From positions 1 to 64,000 of the forward strand of contig CAIUOG010000055.1 in NCBI GenBank assembly GCA_903900705.1: a DNA stretch of 64,000 bases, read 5' to 3'. The DNA comes from an uncultured Acidobacteriia bacterium (lineage in GTDB: Bacteria; Acidobacteriota; Terriglobia; Bryobacterales; Bryobacteraceae). Positions 38,834 to 49,108 of this stretch are shown here, one piece after another. Below the pieces are notes generated by a model, which worked only from the letters and a program-made list of their open reading frames with translations, was not told where the DNA came from and ran no database searches. How positions within the stretch are numbered: the stretch's first letter is position 1; each line of letters starts with the position of its first letter. The position numbers were made by a program, and so were the translations under genes.

Positions 38834-39979
38834 ATGAGCCATTTCAAGACCCTCGCCATCCACGCCGGTCAGCAGCCCGACCCCACCTATGGCGCGGTTG
38901 TGCCCCCCATTTTCCAAAGCTCCACCTACGCCTTCCGAGCCCCCGGCGAGGCGCGCACTTTCGACTATTCCCGCAGCGGCAACCCCACCCGTCACGCGCT
39001 CGAAACCTGCCTTGCGGCTCTCGAAGGCGGTACAAATGGGTTCGCTTTTTCGACTGGAATGGCAGCCGAAACCACCGTTCTGATGCTCTTCCAGCCCGGC
39101 GACTCCATCCTGGTCCATAACGACATCTATGGCGGCACCTATCGCCTCTTCAATACCGTCTTCCGTCAGGCAGGGCTGAACCCGGAATTTGTCGACCTGC
39201 GCGACCCGGCCGCCCTCCGGGCCGCCATCACGCCACAAACCAAAGCCATCTGGATCGAGACGCCCACCAACCCGCTCATGAACCTGGTGGATCTGGCCGC
39301 CGTCGCACAGGAAGCGGGAAGCAACGGGCTCATCACCATCTGCGATAACACGTTTCTGTCGCCCTACTTCCAGCGTCCGTTGTCGTTGGGCATTGACGTT
39401 GTAGTGCATTCAACAACGAAATACATCAACGGCCATTCGGATGTGGTGGGAGGCGCCGCCATCGTCGGGAGGGTTGACCTCGCGCAGCGCATAGGATATC
39501 TCCAGAACGCACTCGGTACCGTGCAGGCGCCCTCCGACTGTGCCCTGGTGCTGCGCGGCATCCGCACCCTCGCCATCCGCATGGAAGAACACAACCGCAA
39601 CGCGCTGCGCGTGGCGCACTGGCTGGAAGCGCATCCCAAAGTGGAAGCCGTGCTGCATCCAGGACTGCCTTCACATCCCCAGCACGCTCTCGCGCAACGG
39701 CAGATGTCCGGCTATGGCGGGACGTTCTCTTTCAAAGTGCGCGGCGGGCGCGAAGAGGTCTTTCGGTTGCTGCGGAGCACCCGGCTGTTCACGCTCGCGG
39801 AATCGCTGGGAGGCGTGGAATCACTGATCGAACACCCCCGGACGATGACGCACGCATCCCTTGCGCCGGAAATCCTCGACCGCATGGGTATCACGGAGAA
39901 TGTGGTGCGCGTATCAGTTGGAATTGAAGACGCCGACGACCTGGTCGAAGACCTCACCACCGCCTTTAAAGCGGTCTGA
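38834..39979 (+). CDS. Trans-sulfuration PLP enzyme (cystathionine gamma-synthase/lyase family)
   Basis: TLAIHAGQQPDPTYGAVVPPIFQSSTY, PLP-lysine region VVHSTTKYINGHSDVVGGA, SLGGVESLIEHP. Confidence 0.93.
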   Translation: MSHFKTLAIHAGQQPDPTYGAVVPPIFQSSTYAFRAPGEARTFDYSRSGNPTRHALETCLAALEGGTNGFAFSTGMAAETTVLMLFQPGDSILVHNDIYGGTYRLFNTVFRQAGLNPEFVDLRDPAALRAAITPQTKAIWIETPTNPLMNLVDLAAVAQEAGSNGLITICDNTFLSPYFQRPLSLGIDVVVHSTTKYINGHSDVVGGAAIVGRVDLAQRIGYLQNALGTVQAPSDCALVLRGIRTLAIRMEEHNRNALRVAHWLEAHPKVEAVLHPGLPSHPQHALAQRQMSGYGGTFSFKVRGGREEVFRLLRSTRLFTLAESLGGVESLIEHPRTMTHASLAPEILDRMGITENVVRVSVGIEDADDLVEDLTTAFKAV

Positions 39980-39996
39980 AACGCGCGCCCGAACTT

Positions 39997-40527
39997 TCAG
40001 CGTTTCGCCTTGATGTCCGGACGTGAGTCCGGCACAAAACCGTCGCGATTCGGCATCACCACCTTCGGCAGCGTCTGCGCGTTCATCTCTTCATTGCGCT
40101 GCACGATGCCGTTCAGGAACAGTATGTAGGCCGTCACGGCATACACATCGTTGGGCGGCAGAATATGGGGCGTGTTGAACGGCATGGCGCGGTTGATGTG
40201 ATCGAAGACCGTCGTCGCGTAGGGCCAGTAGCTGCCCACCGTCTTCTTTGGCTTAGCCGTCGCGAGGCTTCCGATGCCGCCCACCAGCGCGGGATAGGCG
40301 CCGGGCCGCCCCTGTCCGCCCTCGTTGTGACAAACCACGCACCGGCTTTTGAAGACCACCTCGCCCTGAACAGCAGTTCCCTTCCCCGCCGGAAGGCCCG
40401 TTCCATCCGGCAAGATGGTGATGTCCATGGCGCGAACCTCTTCGGGCGTTGCCGGACGCCCCAGGCCATGCGGCTGCGCATTCAGCAGAGTGGCCAACGC
40501 GAGGCAGCTAAGCAGGAATCGAGACAT
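39997..40527 (-). CDS. Cytochrome c subunit of sulfite dehydrogenase-type enzyme
   Basis: CVVCHNEGGQGRPG heme motif; signal peptide; overlaps the SoxC-like gene. Confidence 0.85.
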   Translation of the reverse strand: MSRFLLSCLALATLLNAQPHGLGRPATPEEVRAMDITILPDGTGLPAGKGTAVQGEVVFKSRCVVCHNEGGQGRPGAYPALVGGIGSLATAKPKKTVGSYWPYATTVFDHINRAMPFNTPHILPPNDVYAVTAYILFLNGIVQRNEEMNAQTLPKVVMPNRDGFVPDSRPDIKAKR

Positions 40528-41725
40528 GCGTCACCTCCCCGTTTGCGTGTACTTTCCATGGCTTGATGGCATTGTAGTGGTACCCGCTGTTCAGCCCGCG
40601 AACAGCCACCAGTTCCTCGCGCGTGGGTTGCAGATAGCCCGTCTCATCGGTGCAGCGGCACTGGATCACGGTTTCCTGCCCATCCCATATCCATGGCAGC
40701 CGAAAGGCCGTCAGCGCCTGCGAAAGCACCGGCTCCCGCAGCGTGGCGACCGCCCAGGTCTGCCCACCGTTCAGCGAAACCTCCACCTTTTCGATCTTCC
40801 CGCGCCCTGACCAGGCGAGACCCACAATCTCATGAAAGCCCGGCTTCAGCTTCTGGCCGCCCGAAGGCCGCGTGATGACGGAACGCGCCTCCATCACGAA
40901 GGTGAACATCTCAGCCTTGCCGTCCCGGCGCAGTTCGGTGTAATAGGCCGTCTCTTTGCTGGACATGGCGGGCTGATCAAGAACGTTCAGCCGTCGCAGC
41001 CACTTCACGTTCATGTTGCCTTCGAACCCCGGCAGAATTAGCCGCAGCGGATAGCCCTGCTCCGGCCGCAGAGCCTCGCCGTTCTGCCCATAGACGAGCA
41101 GCGCGTCCGACATCACTTTTTCCATCGGAATACTGCGCGCCAGCCGGCAGTTGTCCGCGCCTTCCGCGATCACCCACTTCGCCTCGGGTTTCACGCCCGA
41201 TTCCTGAAGCAGAACGCGCAGCGGCACACCGGTCCATTCCGCGCCGCTCACCAGGCCGTGGCTCTGCTGCACGTCGGGTGTCGGCACGCCGCGCTGGTCG
41301 CCGATGTTGTTCCCGCCGCATTCGAGAAAACAAATGCGGGAGACCGCCGGGAAGCGCCGGATATCGTCGATCGTGAAGACCAGCGGCGTCTCCACAAGGC
41401 CATGCACGAGGAGCGTGTGCGTGGCCGGATCGAGCGCGGGCACTCCCGCATGGTGCCGCTCGAAATGCAGGGACGAAGGCGTGATCCATCCCGGAAACAG
41501 GTCGCCCAAAGGCGTGCGGCTGGACCCGGTGCCGGAGCTGGCCGATAAATCCCGAATGGCGCGCAGGGGCTTTTCCAGTGGAGACCGCTCTCCGTACGGG
41601 CGCATGTTGGCCGCCGGAGAGGCCTCCGGCGCAGCCGCCGCCGGTGCGCCTCCCGGTTTCCCGCAGGAAGTCAGCGCCGCCGCCCCGGCGCTGGCCGCCA
41701 GAAACTGCCGCCTGCTTTTCGCCAT
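40508..41725 (-). CDS. soxC: Sulfite dehydrogenase / SoxC-like molybdopterin oxidoreductase
   Basis: Tat leader SRRQFLAASAG; FLECGGNN, SGAEWTGVPLRVLL, LILPGFEGNMNVKWLRRL, Mo-co dimerisation domain. Confidence 0.88.
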   Translation of the reverse strand: MAKSRRQFLAASAGAAALTSCGKPGGAPAAAAPEASPAANMRPYGERSPLEKPLRAIRDLSASSGTGSSRTPLGDLFPGWITPSSLHFERHHAGVPALDPATHTLLVHGLVETPLVFTIDDIRRFPAVSRICFLECGGNNIGDQRGVPTPDVQQSHGLVSGAEWTGVPLRVLLQESGVKPEAKWVIAEGADNCRLARSIPMEKVMSDALLVYGQNGEALRPEQGYPLRLILPGFEGNMNVKWLRRLNVLDQPAMSSKETAYYTELRRDGKAEMFTFVMEARSVITRPSGGQKLKPGFHEIVGLAWSGRGKIEKVEVSLNGGQTWAVATLREPVLSQALTAFRLPWIWDGQETVIQCRCTDETGYLQPTREELVAVRGLNSGYHYNAIKPWKVHANGEVTHVSIPA

Positions 41726-41727
41726 GT

Positions 41728-43953
41728 TTACTTCGCGGCCCCCAGCACTTTGGTGGCGGCGTCAATCTGCCCCGCGAATGCCTTCAGTACAGCGGCGGCA
41801 ATCGGAATCTGCTGCTCGGCTTCCGACCAGCGGCGCTCCTCAATCGCTTCCCGCACACCGGGAATCGTCTTCACCCCATAACCGGTGTAGAAGCCCGGCG
41901 CATAGATCTGATGCCGGAACCAGGGCCGCCGCGGCAGACCCTCCTCGCGCAAAAGCACGCGCTCCGTATTCATCAGAATCTGATCCAGAGCCTTGCGTGA
42001 TTCGAGCGGCAACGGCCCGCGCAGCGCTTTTTCCTTCTCATTGAAGGCCGTCGAACTCCGCTCCAGTTCCGCGATCGCATTCTGCAGGGGCGCGAAGCTC
42101 AGAAAGGGCACAGGATCTTTGGGGGCGGGCGCGACATACCGGTCATGCGGATCACTCACCAGTTCGCGCACGTGATCGGCCAGGAGCTGGTTCGATTCCG
42201 CAGTGTCGGCGCGCATCTTATCGGCCAGCTTCGTCAGTTCGTCCACATAGCCTTTTACGGCGCGCACAAAGCCATCGAAGCGCACCGGCAGGGTATCAGC
42301 CTCCGCCAGCCGCATGGTCGCGCGCCCGCCCAGCTGTGCCAGCGCCACCGCGTACTGGAAGTCCGGATCGTCGAACTTCACGAAGTGATCGTAGGAATCG
42401 TAGATGGAGTGATAGACACCGCCGCTTGCATCCTCTCCGCCAAATCCAATCGATAGAGTGGCAATCCCCAGGTGCTGCAGAAACGGCGTAAAGTCTGAAC
42501 CTGACCCGAGCGCGCCCAGAGCCAGATCGCCCTTCTCTTTGCGCCCCATGACGGTACCGATCGCCCGCCGTCTCGCCTGCGCCGAGACGTTCTTTTCCGG
42601 ATCATTCACATCGCCCGCCGCCTCATTGATGAAATGCTCCAGCGTGTGTGACCCTGCCAGTTCCACAAATCCGCGGCCATTGTCGTCGGAATTGACGTAA
42701 GCCACCGCATGCTTCCGCAGTTCCGCCGCATGTGTTTCCGCCCATTCCGTGGACCCCAGCAGCATAGGCTCCTCGCCATCCCACACGGTGTAGATGATGG
42801 ACCGTTTCGGCTTCCAGCCCGCCTTCGCGAGTTCGCCCACGGCGCGGGCCTCTTCCATCATCGGCACCAGTCCGCTCAAAGGGTCAGAAGCGCCAAACAC
42901 CCAGCCATCATGATGGTTGCCGCGAATCACCCATTCGTCGCCCAGTTCTCCACCCGGCAGGCGCGCAATTACGTCATAAGCGGGCGTCAGTTTCCAGTCG
43001 AATTCCAGTTGCAGATGGACGGTCGCGGGCCCCGGCCCGAGGTGATAGGTGAGCGGCAGGGCTCCGCGGAAACCGCGCGGCGCAACGGGCCCGCCGAGCG
43101 CTTTCAGCAGGGGCATCGCGTCTTCGTACGAAATCGGCAGCACCGGAATCTTCGTGATGCTTTCGGCCTTTTCCTTCGTCAGGCGGGGCGCATCTTTCGT
43201 CGCGCCAATACCGGGCGTGAGCGGATCGCCGGGATACAGTGGCATGTCAAGCACGCTGCCCCGCTGCGCGCCCGAGGCAGAACGGAAGCCGCCCTTCGGA
43301 TAAGCATCGCCCACAAAGTAACCGTCCTCATGCGGGTCGGAGTAGATGAGGCAGCCAATTGCGCCGTGCTCCGCCGCCACTTTGGGCTTGATGCCGCGCC
43401 AGGAATTGCCGTAACGCGCGATCACGATTTTGCCTTTCACATCGATTCCGCGCTCCGCCAGCGCATCATAGTCGCCAGGCAAGCCGTAGTTGACGTAAAC
43501 GAGCTGACCGGTGACATTGCCGTCGACTGAGTAAGCGTTATAGACGGGCAGCTGATCCTGCCGCACACCCGAGGTGGAATCTTCTTCGAGAACAGGTTCT
43601 TCCAGCTTCGCGACAAACTTATCGGGCGAAGTCATTTCCAGCTTCCGCAGCTTTGGCGTCGGGAACAGAGGATAGAAGGTTTCTATCTCCACCTGGTAGC
43701 CCCAGGACTGGAACCGGGCCGCCACGAACTCGGCCACCTCTTTGCCCGCCGGCGACCCCAGGTGATGCGGCTTCGCGGACAGCCTCTTGAGCCATTGCTG
43801 CAGGTTGCCCCGCTGCAGCGAGGCATCGAAGGTTTTCTCGCGCGCCAACTGCGCCGCTGCGCCGGAATCAGAGAACCCGGCAAGAGCGCGCGGAGCGGGC
43901 GACTGCGCGGACAGTGCCGCAACCAAAAGGACGATTACGCCAAATCGAAGCAT
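41728..43953 (-). CDS. M28-family metallopeptidase (glutamate carboxypeptidase II-like)
   Basis: PA-like insert; RGNHHDGWVFGASDPLSGLVPMMEEARA; VWDGEEPMLLGSTEWAE; GSGSDFTPFLQHLG. Confidence 0.92.
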   Translation of the reverse strand: MLRFGVIVLLVAALSAQSPAPRALAGFSDSGAAAQLAREKTFDASLQRGNLQQWLKRLSAKPHHLGSPAGKEVAEFVAARFQSWGYQVEIETFYPLFPTPKLRKLEMTSPDKFVAKLEEPVLEEDSTSGVRQDQLPVYNAYSVDGNVTGQLVYVNYGLPGDYDALAERGIDVKGKIVIARYGNSWRGIKPKVAAEHGAIGCLIYSDPHEDGYFVGDAYPKGGFRSASGAQRGSVLDMPLYPGDPLTPGIGATKDAPRLTKEKAESITKIPVLPISYEDAMPLLKALGGPVAPRGFRGALPLTYHLGPGPATVHLQLEFDWKLTPAYDVIARLPGGELGDEWVIRGNHHDGWVFGASDPLSGLVPMMEEARAVGELAKAGWKPKRSIIYTVWDGEEPMLLGSTEWAETHAAELRKHAVAYVNSDDNGRGFVELAGSHTLEHFINEAAGDVNDPEKNVSAQARRRAIGTVMGRKEKGDLALGALGSGSDFTPFLQHLGIATLSIGFGGEDASGGVYHSIYDSYDHFVKFDDPDFQYAVALAQLGGRATMRLAEADTLPVRFDGFVRAVKGYVDELTKLADKMRADTAESNQLLADHVRELVSDPHDRYVAPAPKDPVPFLSFAPLQNAIAELERSSTAFNEKEKALRGPLPLESRKALDQILMNTERVLLREEGLPRRPWFRHQIYAPGFYTGYGVKTIPGVREAIEERRWSEAEQQIPIAAAVLKAFAGQIDAATKVLGAAK

Positions 43954-44002
43954 GATCGATGATAACGAAAACGGTCCGCATCCCGCGCTAAACTGGGCCG
44001 AT

Positions 44003-45397
44003 ATGTCCCGCGCCATCGCTCTCTTTCTGTTCGCCACAGTAGCCGCCACAGCCCAGACACCGGACTGGAACAAAGTCAACCCGGAAGCGCTGCAGCACTT
44101 TCAGTCGCTCATCCGCATTGACACGACAGACCCGCCGGGCAACGAAACGCGCGTCGTGGAATACCTGAAAAGAGTGCTCGACGCCGAGGGCATCCCGAAC
44201 ATGGTGGTTGCAAAAGACCCCGCCCGCGCCAATCTCATCGCCAGACTCAAAGGCAATGGAAGCAAGCGTCCGCTGCTCATCATGGCCCACAGCGATACGG
44301 TCAAAGTGGATCTGGCCAAGTGGACGTTCCCGCCCTTCAGCGCCACTCTCAACGGCGGATATGTGTATGGCCGCGGCGCGCTCGATGACAAGAGCAATCT
44401 CTTCGCCGCGCTGACCGTGATGCTGCTGCTGAAGCGGAACCATGTCCCCCTGGATCGTGACGTGATCTTCGTCTGCGAAGCCGGTGAGGAAGCCGCCACC
44501 GGGCCTGGCATTCAGTATCTGGTGGAAGAGCACTGGAAAGATATGGATGCCGAAATCGCGCTCGCCGAAGGTGGCGGGGTACGGCGGGCGAAGGGGAAGA
44601 TCGCTTACTCGCTGGTGCAGACCACCGAAAAACAGCCGCGGTCCATGACGCTGGTGGCTCACGGTCCTTCCGGACACGGTTCCCGTCCGCTGCGCACCAA
44701 TGCCGTGCTGCATCTCTCCCGCGCAGTGGAGAAGGTTGCGATGTGGGATCCGCCGATGCGCTTCAACGACACGACCCGCTACTATTTCGAGAAGCTCGCC
44801 ACCCTGAGCGACCCCGAAGATGCCGCGCGCTACAAGGGCCTCTTCGACCCACAGAAATCGGCTGCGATCCGCGAATACCTGGCCGAGAATGACCCGGGCG
44901 CTTACTCGATGCTGCACACCTCCATCTCCCCGAACATCTTTCAGGGGGGCTATCAGGTAAACGTGATTCCGTCCGAGGCCAAAGCCACGCTCGACGTCCG
45001 CGCGCTGCCCGATGAGGACATGCCAGCCTTCATCGAACTGATGAAGAAGGAAATCAATGATCCGAATGTGGAAGTGATCCCGAACACAACCAACCAGCGC
45101 CCCGGCGCCGCGCCGTCCCGCATCGACAGCCCCGCGTTCAAGTCTCTCGAAGCAGCTTACGCGAAGGTCTATAATTCGGTCACCTTACCGGTGATGGCCA
45201 CCGGTGCGACCGACATGGCCTTCCTGCGCGCCAAAGGCGTGCAGTGCTACGGCATCGGGGCCATGGCCGATATCGAAGACGCACCCAAGGGTTTCGGCGC
45301 GCACAGCGATCAGGAACGCATCCTCGAAGAGGCTGTCTACAAGCACCTGCGGTTCTATTGGGAAGCGGTCACGTCTATCGCGGGTTCGAAGAAGTAG
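44003..45397 (+). CDS. M20-family peptidase
   Basis: LLIMAHSDTVKVD, GRGALDDKSNLFAALTVM, CEAGEEA, ATGATDMAFLRAKGV. Confidence 0.93.
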   Translation: MSRAIALFLFATVAATAQTPDWNKVNPEALQHFQSLIRIDTTDPPGNETRVVEYLKRVLDAEGIPNMVVAKDPARANLIARLKGNGSKRPLLIMAHSDTVKVDLAKWTFPPFSATLNGGYVYGRGALDDKSNLFAALTVMLLLKRNHVPLDRDVIFVCEAGEEAATGPGIQYLVEEHWKDMDAEIALAEGGGVRRAKGKIAYSLVQTTEKQPRSMTLVAHGPSGHGSRPLRTNAVLHLSRAVEKVAMWDPPMRFNDTTRYYFEKLATLSDPEDAARYKGLFDPQKSAAIREYLAENDPGAYSMLHTSISPNIFQGGYQVNVIPSEAKATLDVRALPDEDMPAFIELMKKEINDPNVEVIPNTTNQRPGAAPSRIDSPAFKSLEAAYAKVYNSVTLPVMATGATDMAFLRAKGVQCYGIGAMADIEDAPKGFGAHSDQERILEEAVYKHLRFYWEAVTSIAGSKK

Positions 45398-45429
45398 ACC
45401 AGCAATGCGGCGGCAGCTGCTTTGTCCCG

Positions 45430-46908
45430 TCAGACCGGATAGTTCGGCGAATGCAGTTGCGATTTCACTCTTAGCTGCAGCTTTCCATCCTTCACCCAGG
45501 CGGGGCCGCGGGACTCCAGTTCCTTCACCATCCGTCCGCGCCACAGAGCCAGTTCCGCAGTCCATGTCGATTCGGCGGAGAGGTCCCGCAACTCACTGGG
45601 ATCCGCCGCCAGATCGAACAACTGTTCCTGGCCCGTCATGGCATGGAAGATGTACTTTTTCTTGCCGTCGGTGAGCGCGTTCCAGTGGTTCTCAGCGGCA
45701 TAGCAAACGTCGTGCTCCAGGTCGATCCACTCCCGCCACGGGGCCTTCGGATCGCTCGCGATGCGCAGCAGACTCTTTCCATCCACCGCCGCCGGAATCG
45801 CCACGCCCGCCGCCTCAAGCAGCGTCGGCAGCACGTCCCGAATCTCCACCGGGTGCTCCGCCACCTGGCCGCCGCGAATTTTTGCCGGCCAGTGTATGAT
45901 CATCGGAATCCGGGCTGATCCCTCATACGCGTAACTCTTCCGCCAGAGATTATGGTCGCCCAGCATGTCGCCGTGATCCGCCAAAAACACCACCAGCGTA
46001 TTCTCCAGCCAGCCCCGCTTGTTCAGAGCGTCCAGAATCCTGCCGAACTGCTCATCCACAAAACTGACTGATCCCGCGTAACCCTGCCGCGAAAGCCTTA
46101 CCTGGTCTTTGCCGAGATCTCCATGCCAGGGCGCGGGTCCGGCGTCGGACCGCGGCGCATAACCAGCCGCCCAGGCGCCCACATTCGCCTGTGGCAAGGC
46201 TGCTTTCTCATAACGGTCCCACCATCGCCTGGGCGGATCATAGGGGCTATGTGGCCGCTCAAAGGAAACCTTCAGAAAGAAAGGCTCGGGCTTCTGGTAT
46301 TCCTCCAGAAAACGTACGGCAGTGTCGCCAATCCACGCCGTGGGATGCAGCCGTTCCGGTAGTGCGTAGGGCTTCGCATCGTACCCGTTCCAGTCAATGC
46401 CTGTCGCATCCGGATTCAGCGTGGGCGCTTCTGAATAAAACCACGAGCGGTAATCGCTCCGGAAGTCCGGCGACTCTTCCCGGCCCGATTCATCGAGCAG
46501 CAACTGCTGAAACCCGTGCGCGGCGCGCTGCGAATGGTAATGCATTTTGCCGATGCCGCACGTGTAATACCCGGCATCGCGCAGCAACCGCGGCAATTCG
46601 ACCGGCAGCGTTGGAGCTACCGCTCCGTAGCCCAGCAGACCGTGCTTCCAGGGGGACATGCCAGTGAGCAGGGCCGACCGCGCGGGCGTGCAGGTCGGGG
46701 TGGACGAATACGCGTGCCGGAAGCGAATACCGCCCGCCGCCAAGCGGTCCATATGCGGCGTAATCAGCGCCGCGTTGCCGGCGGCGTGAGTCCAGTCGCC
46801 CCGATGCTGATCCGACATCAGAATCAGCAGATGGGGCCGCGTCCCGGCGGCGGACGCCCCGGCGCATGCCGCCGCCAGGCCTGCCTTCAGAAAGCCTCTT
46901 CGCTCCAT
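45430..46908 (-). CDS. Type I sulfatase
   Basis: HLLILMSDQHRGDWTH, formylglycine motif CTPARSALLTG. Confidence 0.93.
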   Translation of the reverse strand: MERRGFLKAGLAAACAGASAAGTRPHLLILMSDQHRGDWTHAAGNAALITPHMDRLAAGGIRFRHAYSSTPTCTPARSALLTGMSPWKHGLLGYGAVAPTLPVELPRLLRDAGYYTCGIGKMHYHSQRAAHGFQQLLLDESGREESPDFRSDYRSWFYSEAPTLNPDATGIDWNGYDAKPYALPERLHPTAWIGDTAVRFLEEYQKPEPFFLKVSFERPHSPYDPPRRWWDRYEKAALPQANVGAWAAGYAPRSDAGPAPWHGDLGKDQVRLSRQGYAGSVSFVDEQFGRILDALNKRGWLENTLVVFLADHGDMLGDHNLWRKSYAYEGSARIPMIIHWPAKIRGGQVAEHPVEIRDVLPTLLEAAGVAIPAAVDGKSLLRIASDPKAPWREWIDLEHDVCYAAENHWNALTDGKKKYIFHAMTGQEQLFDLAADPSELRDLSAESTWTAELALWRGRMVKELESRGPAWVKDGKLQLRVKSQLHSPNYPV

Positions 46909-48362
46909 TACTTTAATCCCGGCCCTTTCCGTGCGCTCTCTTCCGGCAGGCGCTGCTTCGTCGAACTTCGCCATTCTTCGAGCGGCGGTGCGCCGATTCC
47001 CGCGAACCACTCCGACATCTCTTTGTGAAAAGCTTCCCGCTGCTTCGCCCAGGCAGGCAGCCCGATCACATCCCGCGTCTCCCCTGGATCCGCCTCCAGA
47101 TCATACATTTCTGAGCGCCAGCCTTCCGCGCGTTCCAGATACTTGAGGTTCTTCGTCCGGATGCCGCGCACGTGGGCATACTCGAAATACAAGCGATCCC
47201 GCCAGGCAACCGGCGTCGCCCCCTGCAGGAAACCAGCGTAGCTCCGCCCGACCCGCCTCTTGTCGGACGCGGTGGCCAGTCCCAGATATTCCAGAATCGT
47301 GGGGAAGTAATCGTACGACGACACCATTCCCTCCGGTGCGATGCCAGCCTTCACCCGGCCCGGATGATTCCAGATCAGGGGCACGCGCAACGACTCTTCA
47401 TACAGATTAAACGGCACTGTTCCATTGCCTTTTCCCCACACGCCGTGATGCCCGGCGTTCCAGCCCTGATCGGCCGTGAAGATGACCAGAGTATCCTCCC
47501 GCAGGCCCATCTCTTCCAGCTTCCTGACTACGCGCCCTACGTTTGCATCCGCCCCCGTAATCAGCGCGGAATAGGCCAGTTTCGGCTCCCGCCTGCCAAA
47601 CAGGCCTTTCAGCCCGGGATTCTGATCCCGGCTCATCGGCACGTCCGGATAACAGGGGAACCGCGATTCCGCATAAGGCTTCCGGTAGGCTTCGGGCTGA
47701 TAGTCGTAAGGAGTGTGCGGCGCATAGAACGGCACCAGCAGATAGAAAGGACGATCTTTGTTTTCGGGCAGCTTTTGCCCTTCGAGGAATTCGAGCGCGA
47801 GGTCACCAACAATGTCGGTTTTATAGCCGGGAATTTTCCGCTTTTTCCCGTTGACCACAAATTCCGGGTCACGGTAGGCGCCGCCCCCGCCCGGTACGGA
47901 CGCCCAGTATTCAAAGCCCGCCTGCGCCTGATCGTCATGCCCCATGTGCCACTTCCCGCACATGCCGAGGCGGTAGCCGTTGCGCGCCAGCACCTCCGTG
48001 TAGGTCTCATGCCCTTCCAGCCAACGGCGGCTGGTGGGACCAAAGCTGTCTTCGGGAATGATCCAGTCCTGCACGCCGTGGGTGGAAGGCAGGGTGCCGG
48101 TCATGTACGTCATGCGGCTCGGCGAGCAGACGGGCGTACACGCGAAGGCATTGCGGAAACGCGCTCCGCCCGCCGCCAGACGGTCGATGTTGGGAGTCCT
48201 GATATCCGGGCAGCCATAAGCGCCCGTGGCCCACGCCCCGTGGTCGTCCGTCATGAACATCACCACGTTCGGACGCCGCGCGGCGCCCTGCGCCAATCCC
48301 GCCAAACCGTATGCCGATCCACCGAGAGCCGCCACCGCTTCACGGCGCGAAAGAGTAGCCAT
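46908..48362 (-). CDS. Type I sulfatase
   Basis: PNVVMFMTDDHGAWATG, formylglycine motif CSPSRMTYMTG. Confidence 0.94.
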   Translation of the reverse strand: MATLSRREAVAALGGSAYGLAGLAQGAARRPNVVMFMTDDHGAWATGAYGCPDIRTPNIDRLAAGGARFRNAFACTPVCSPSRMTYMTGTLPSTHGVQDWIIPEDSFGPTSRRWLEGHETYTEVLARNGYRLGMCGKWHMGHDDQAQAGFEYWASVPGGGGAYRDPEFVVNGKKRKIPGYKTDIVGDLALEFLEGQKLPENKDRPFYLLVPFYAPHTPYDYQPEAYRKPYAESRFPCYPDVPMSRDQNPGLKGLFGRREPKLAYSALITGADANVGRVVRKLEEMGLREDTLVIFTADQGWNAGHHGVWGKGNGTVPFNLYEESLRVPLIWNHPGRVKAGIAPEGMVSSYDYFPTILEYLGLATASDKRRVGRSYAGFLQGATPVAWRDRLYFEYAHVRGIRTKNLKYLERAEGWRSEMYDLEADPGETRDVIGLPAWAKQREAFHKEMSEWFAGIGAPPLEEWRSSTKQRLPEESARKGPGLK

Positions 48363-48421
48363 AGAGATCCCTCAAGAATACTAATGCCGCCGGCATTCCG
48401 GTTTCCGATACAATCCCTGAT

Positions 48422-48652
48422 ATGTCGAAATGGGTTCTACGGATTGGCATCGCGTGCCTGGCCGCCAGCGTACTGCTGTACCTTGCTTTGAAGACTTTCG
48501 GCTCGGAACCGGATGACCGCCTCCGGATAGCCGGTCACACGCTCACCGGGGTTGTGCCGATCTCCATGGCTCTGGCGGGCGTGGCGGTGGTCTTCATCGT
48601 TGCGTCGAGCGTCATCGACCGGATCACGATCTCAGACCACTCCCACCACTGA
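48422..48652 (+). CDS. Small two-TM membrane protein
   Basis: 76-aa ORF with two hydrophobic helices. Confidence 0.55.
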   Translation: MSKWVLRIGIACLAASVLLYLALKTFGSEPDDRLRIAGHTLTGVVPISMALAGVAVVFIVASSVIDRITISDHSHH

Positions 48653-48678
48653 GGCGCCGCGGTATTAAGACTGCCGGA

Positions 48679-48807
48679 TTACGACTCCTGCCGCTCCGGC
48701 TCCCACGGATCGAATTCATCCCGCACGATCCGGTCCTCCCGATCGACTTTCCGTTCCTGTTCAATCCGGAAATCCCGTTCCACGCGCTCTTCACGACCGT
48801 CAGGCAT
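48679..48807 (-). CDS. Putative 42-aa highly charged small protein
   Basis: Hand translation MPDGREERVERDFRIEQERKVDREDRIVRDEFDPWEPERQES*; not in ORF track. Confidence 0.4.
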   Translation of the reverse strand: MPDGREERVERDFRIEQERKVDREDRIVRDEFDPWEPERQES

Positions 48808-48872
48808 CACAGCTCCTGATTCCAGTTTAGATCCATGCTTTTAACCTCAGCCTCGCGCATAATGGAACGAGC

Positions 48873-49106
48873 ATGCCGCACGTTTCCATCAAACTCTATC
48901 CCGGCCGCACCGAAGAGCAGAAACAGCAGCTCACCGAGCAAATCGTGCAGGACCTCATGAAGTTCCTCAACAGCAAAGAAGCCTCGATTTCCGTGGCCTT
49001 CGAGGAAGTCAGCCCCGCCGACTGGCCTGAGCGGGTCTACCGTCCCGAAATCCTGCAGAAGCCGGAGACACTTTACAGAAAGCCCGGATACAACCCCTTC
49101 GAGTAG
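48873..49106 (+). CDS. Tautomerase-family protein
   Basis: MPHVSIKLYPGRTEEQKQQLTEQIVQDL; Pro directly after initiator Met. Confidence 0.85.
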   Translation: MPHVSIKLYPGRTEEQKQQLTEQIVQDLMKFLNSKEASISVAFEEVSPADWPERVYRPEILQKPETLYRKPGYNPFE

Positions 49107-49108
49107 CG

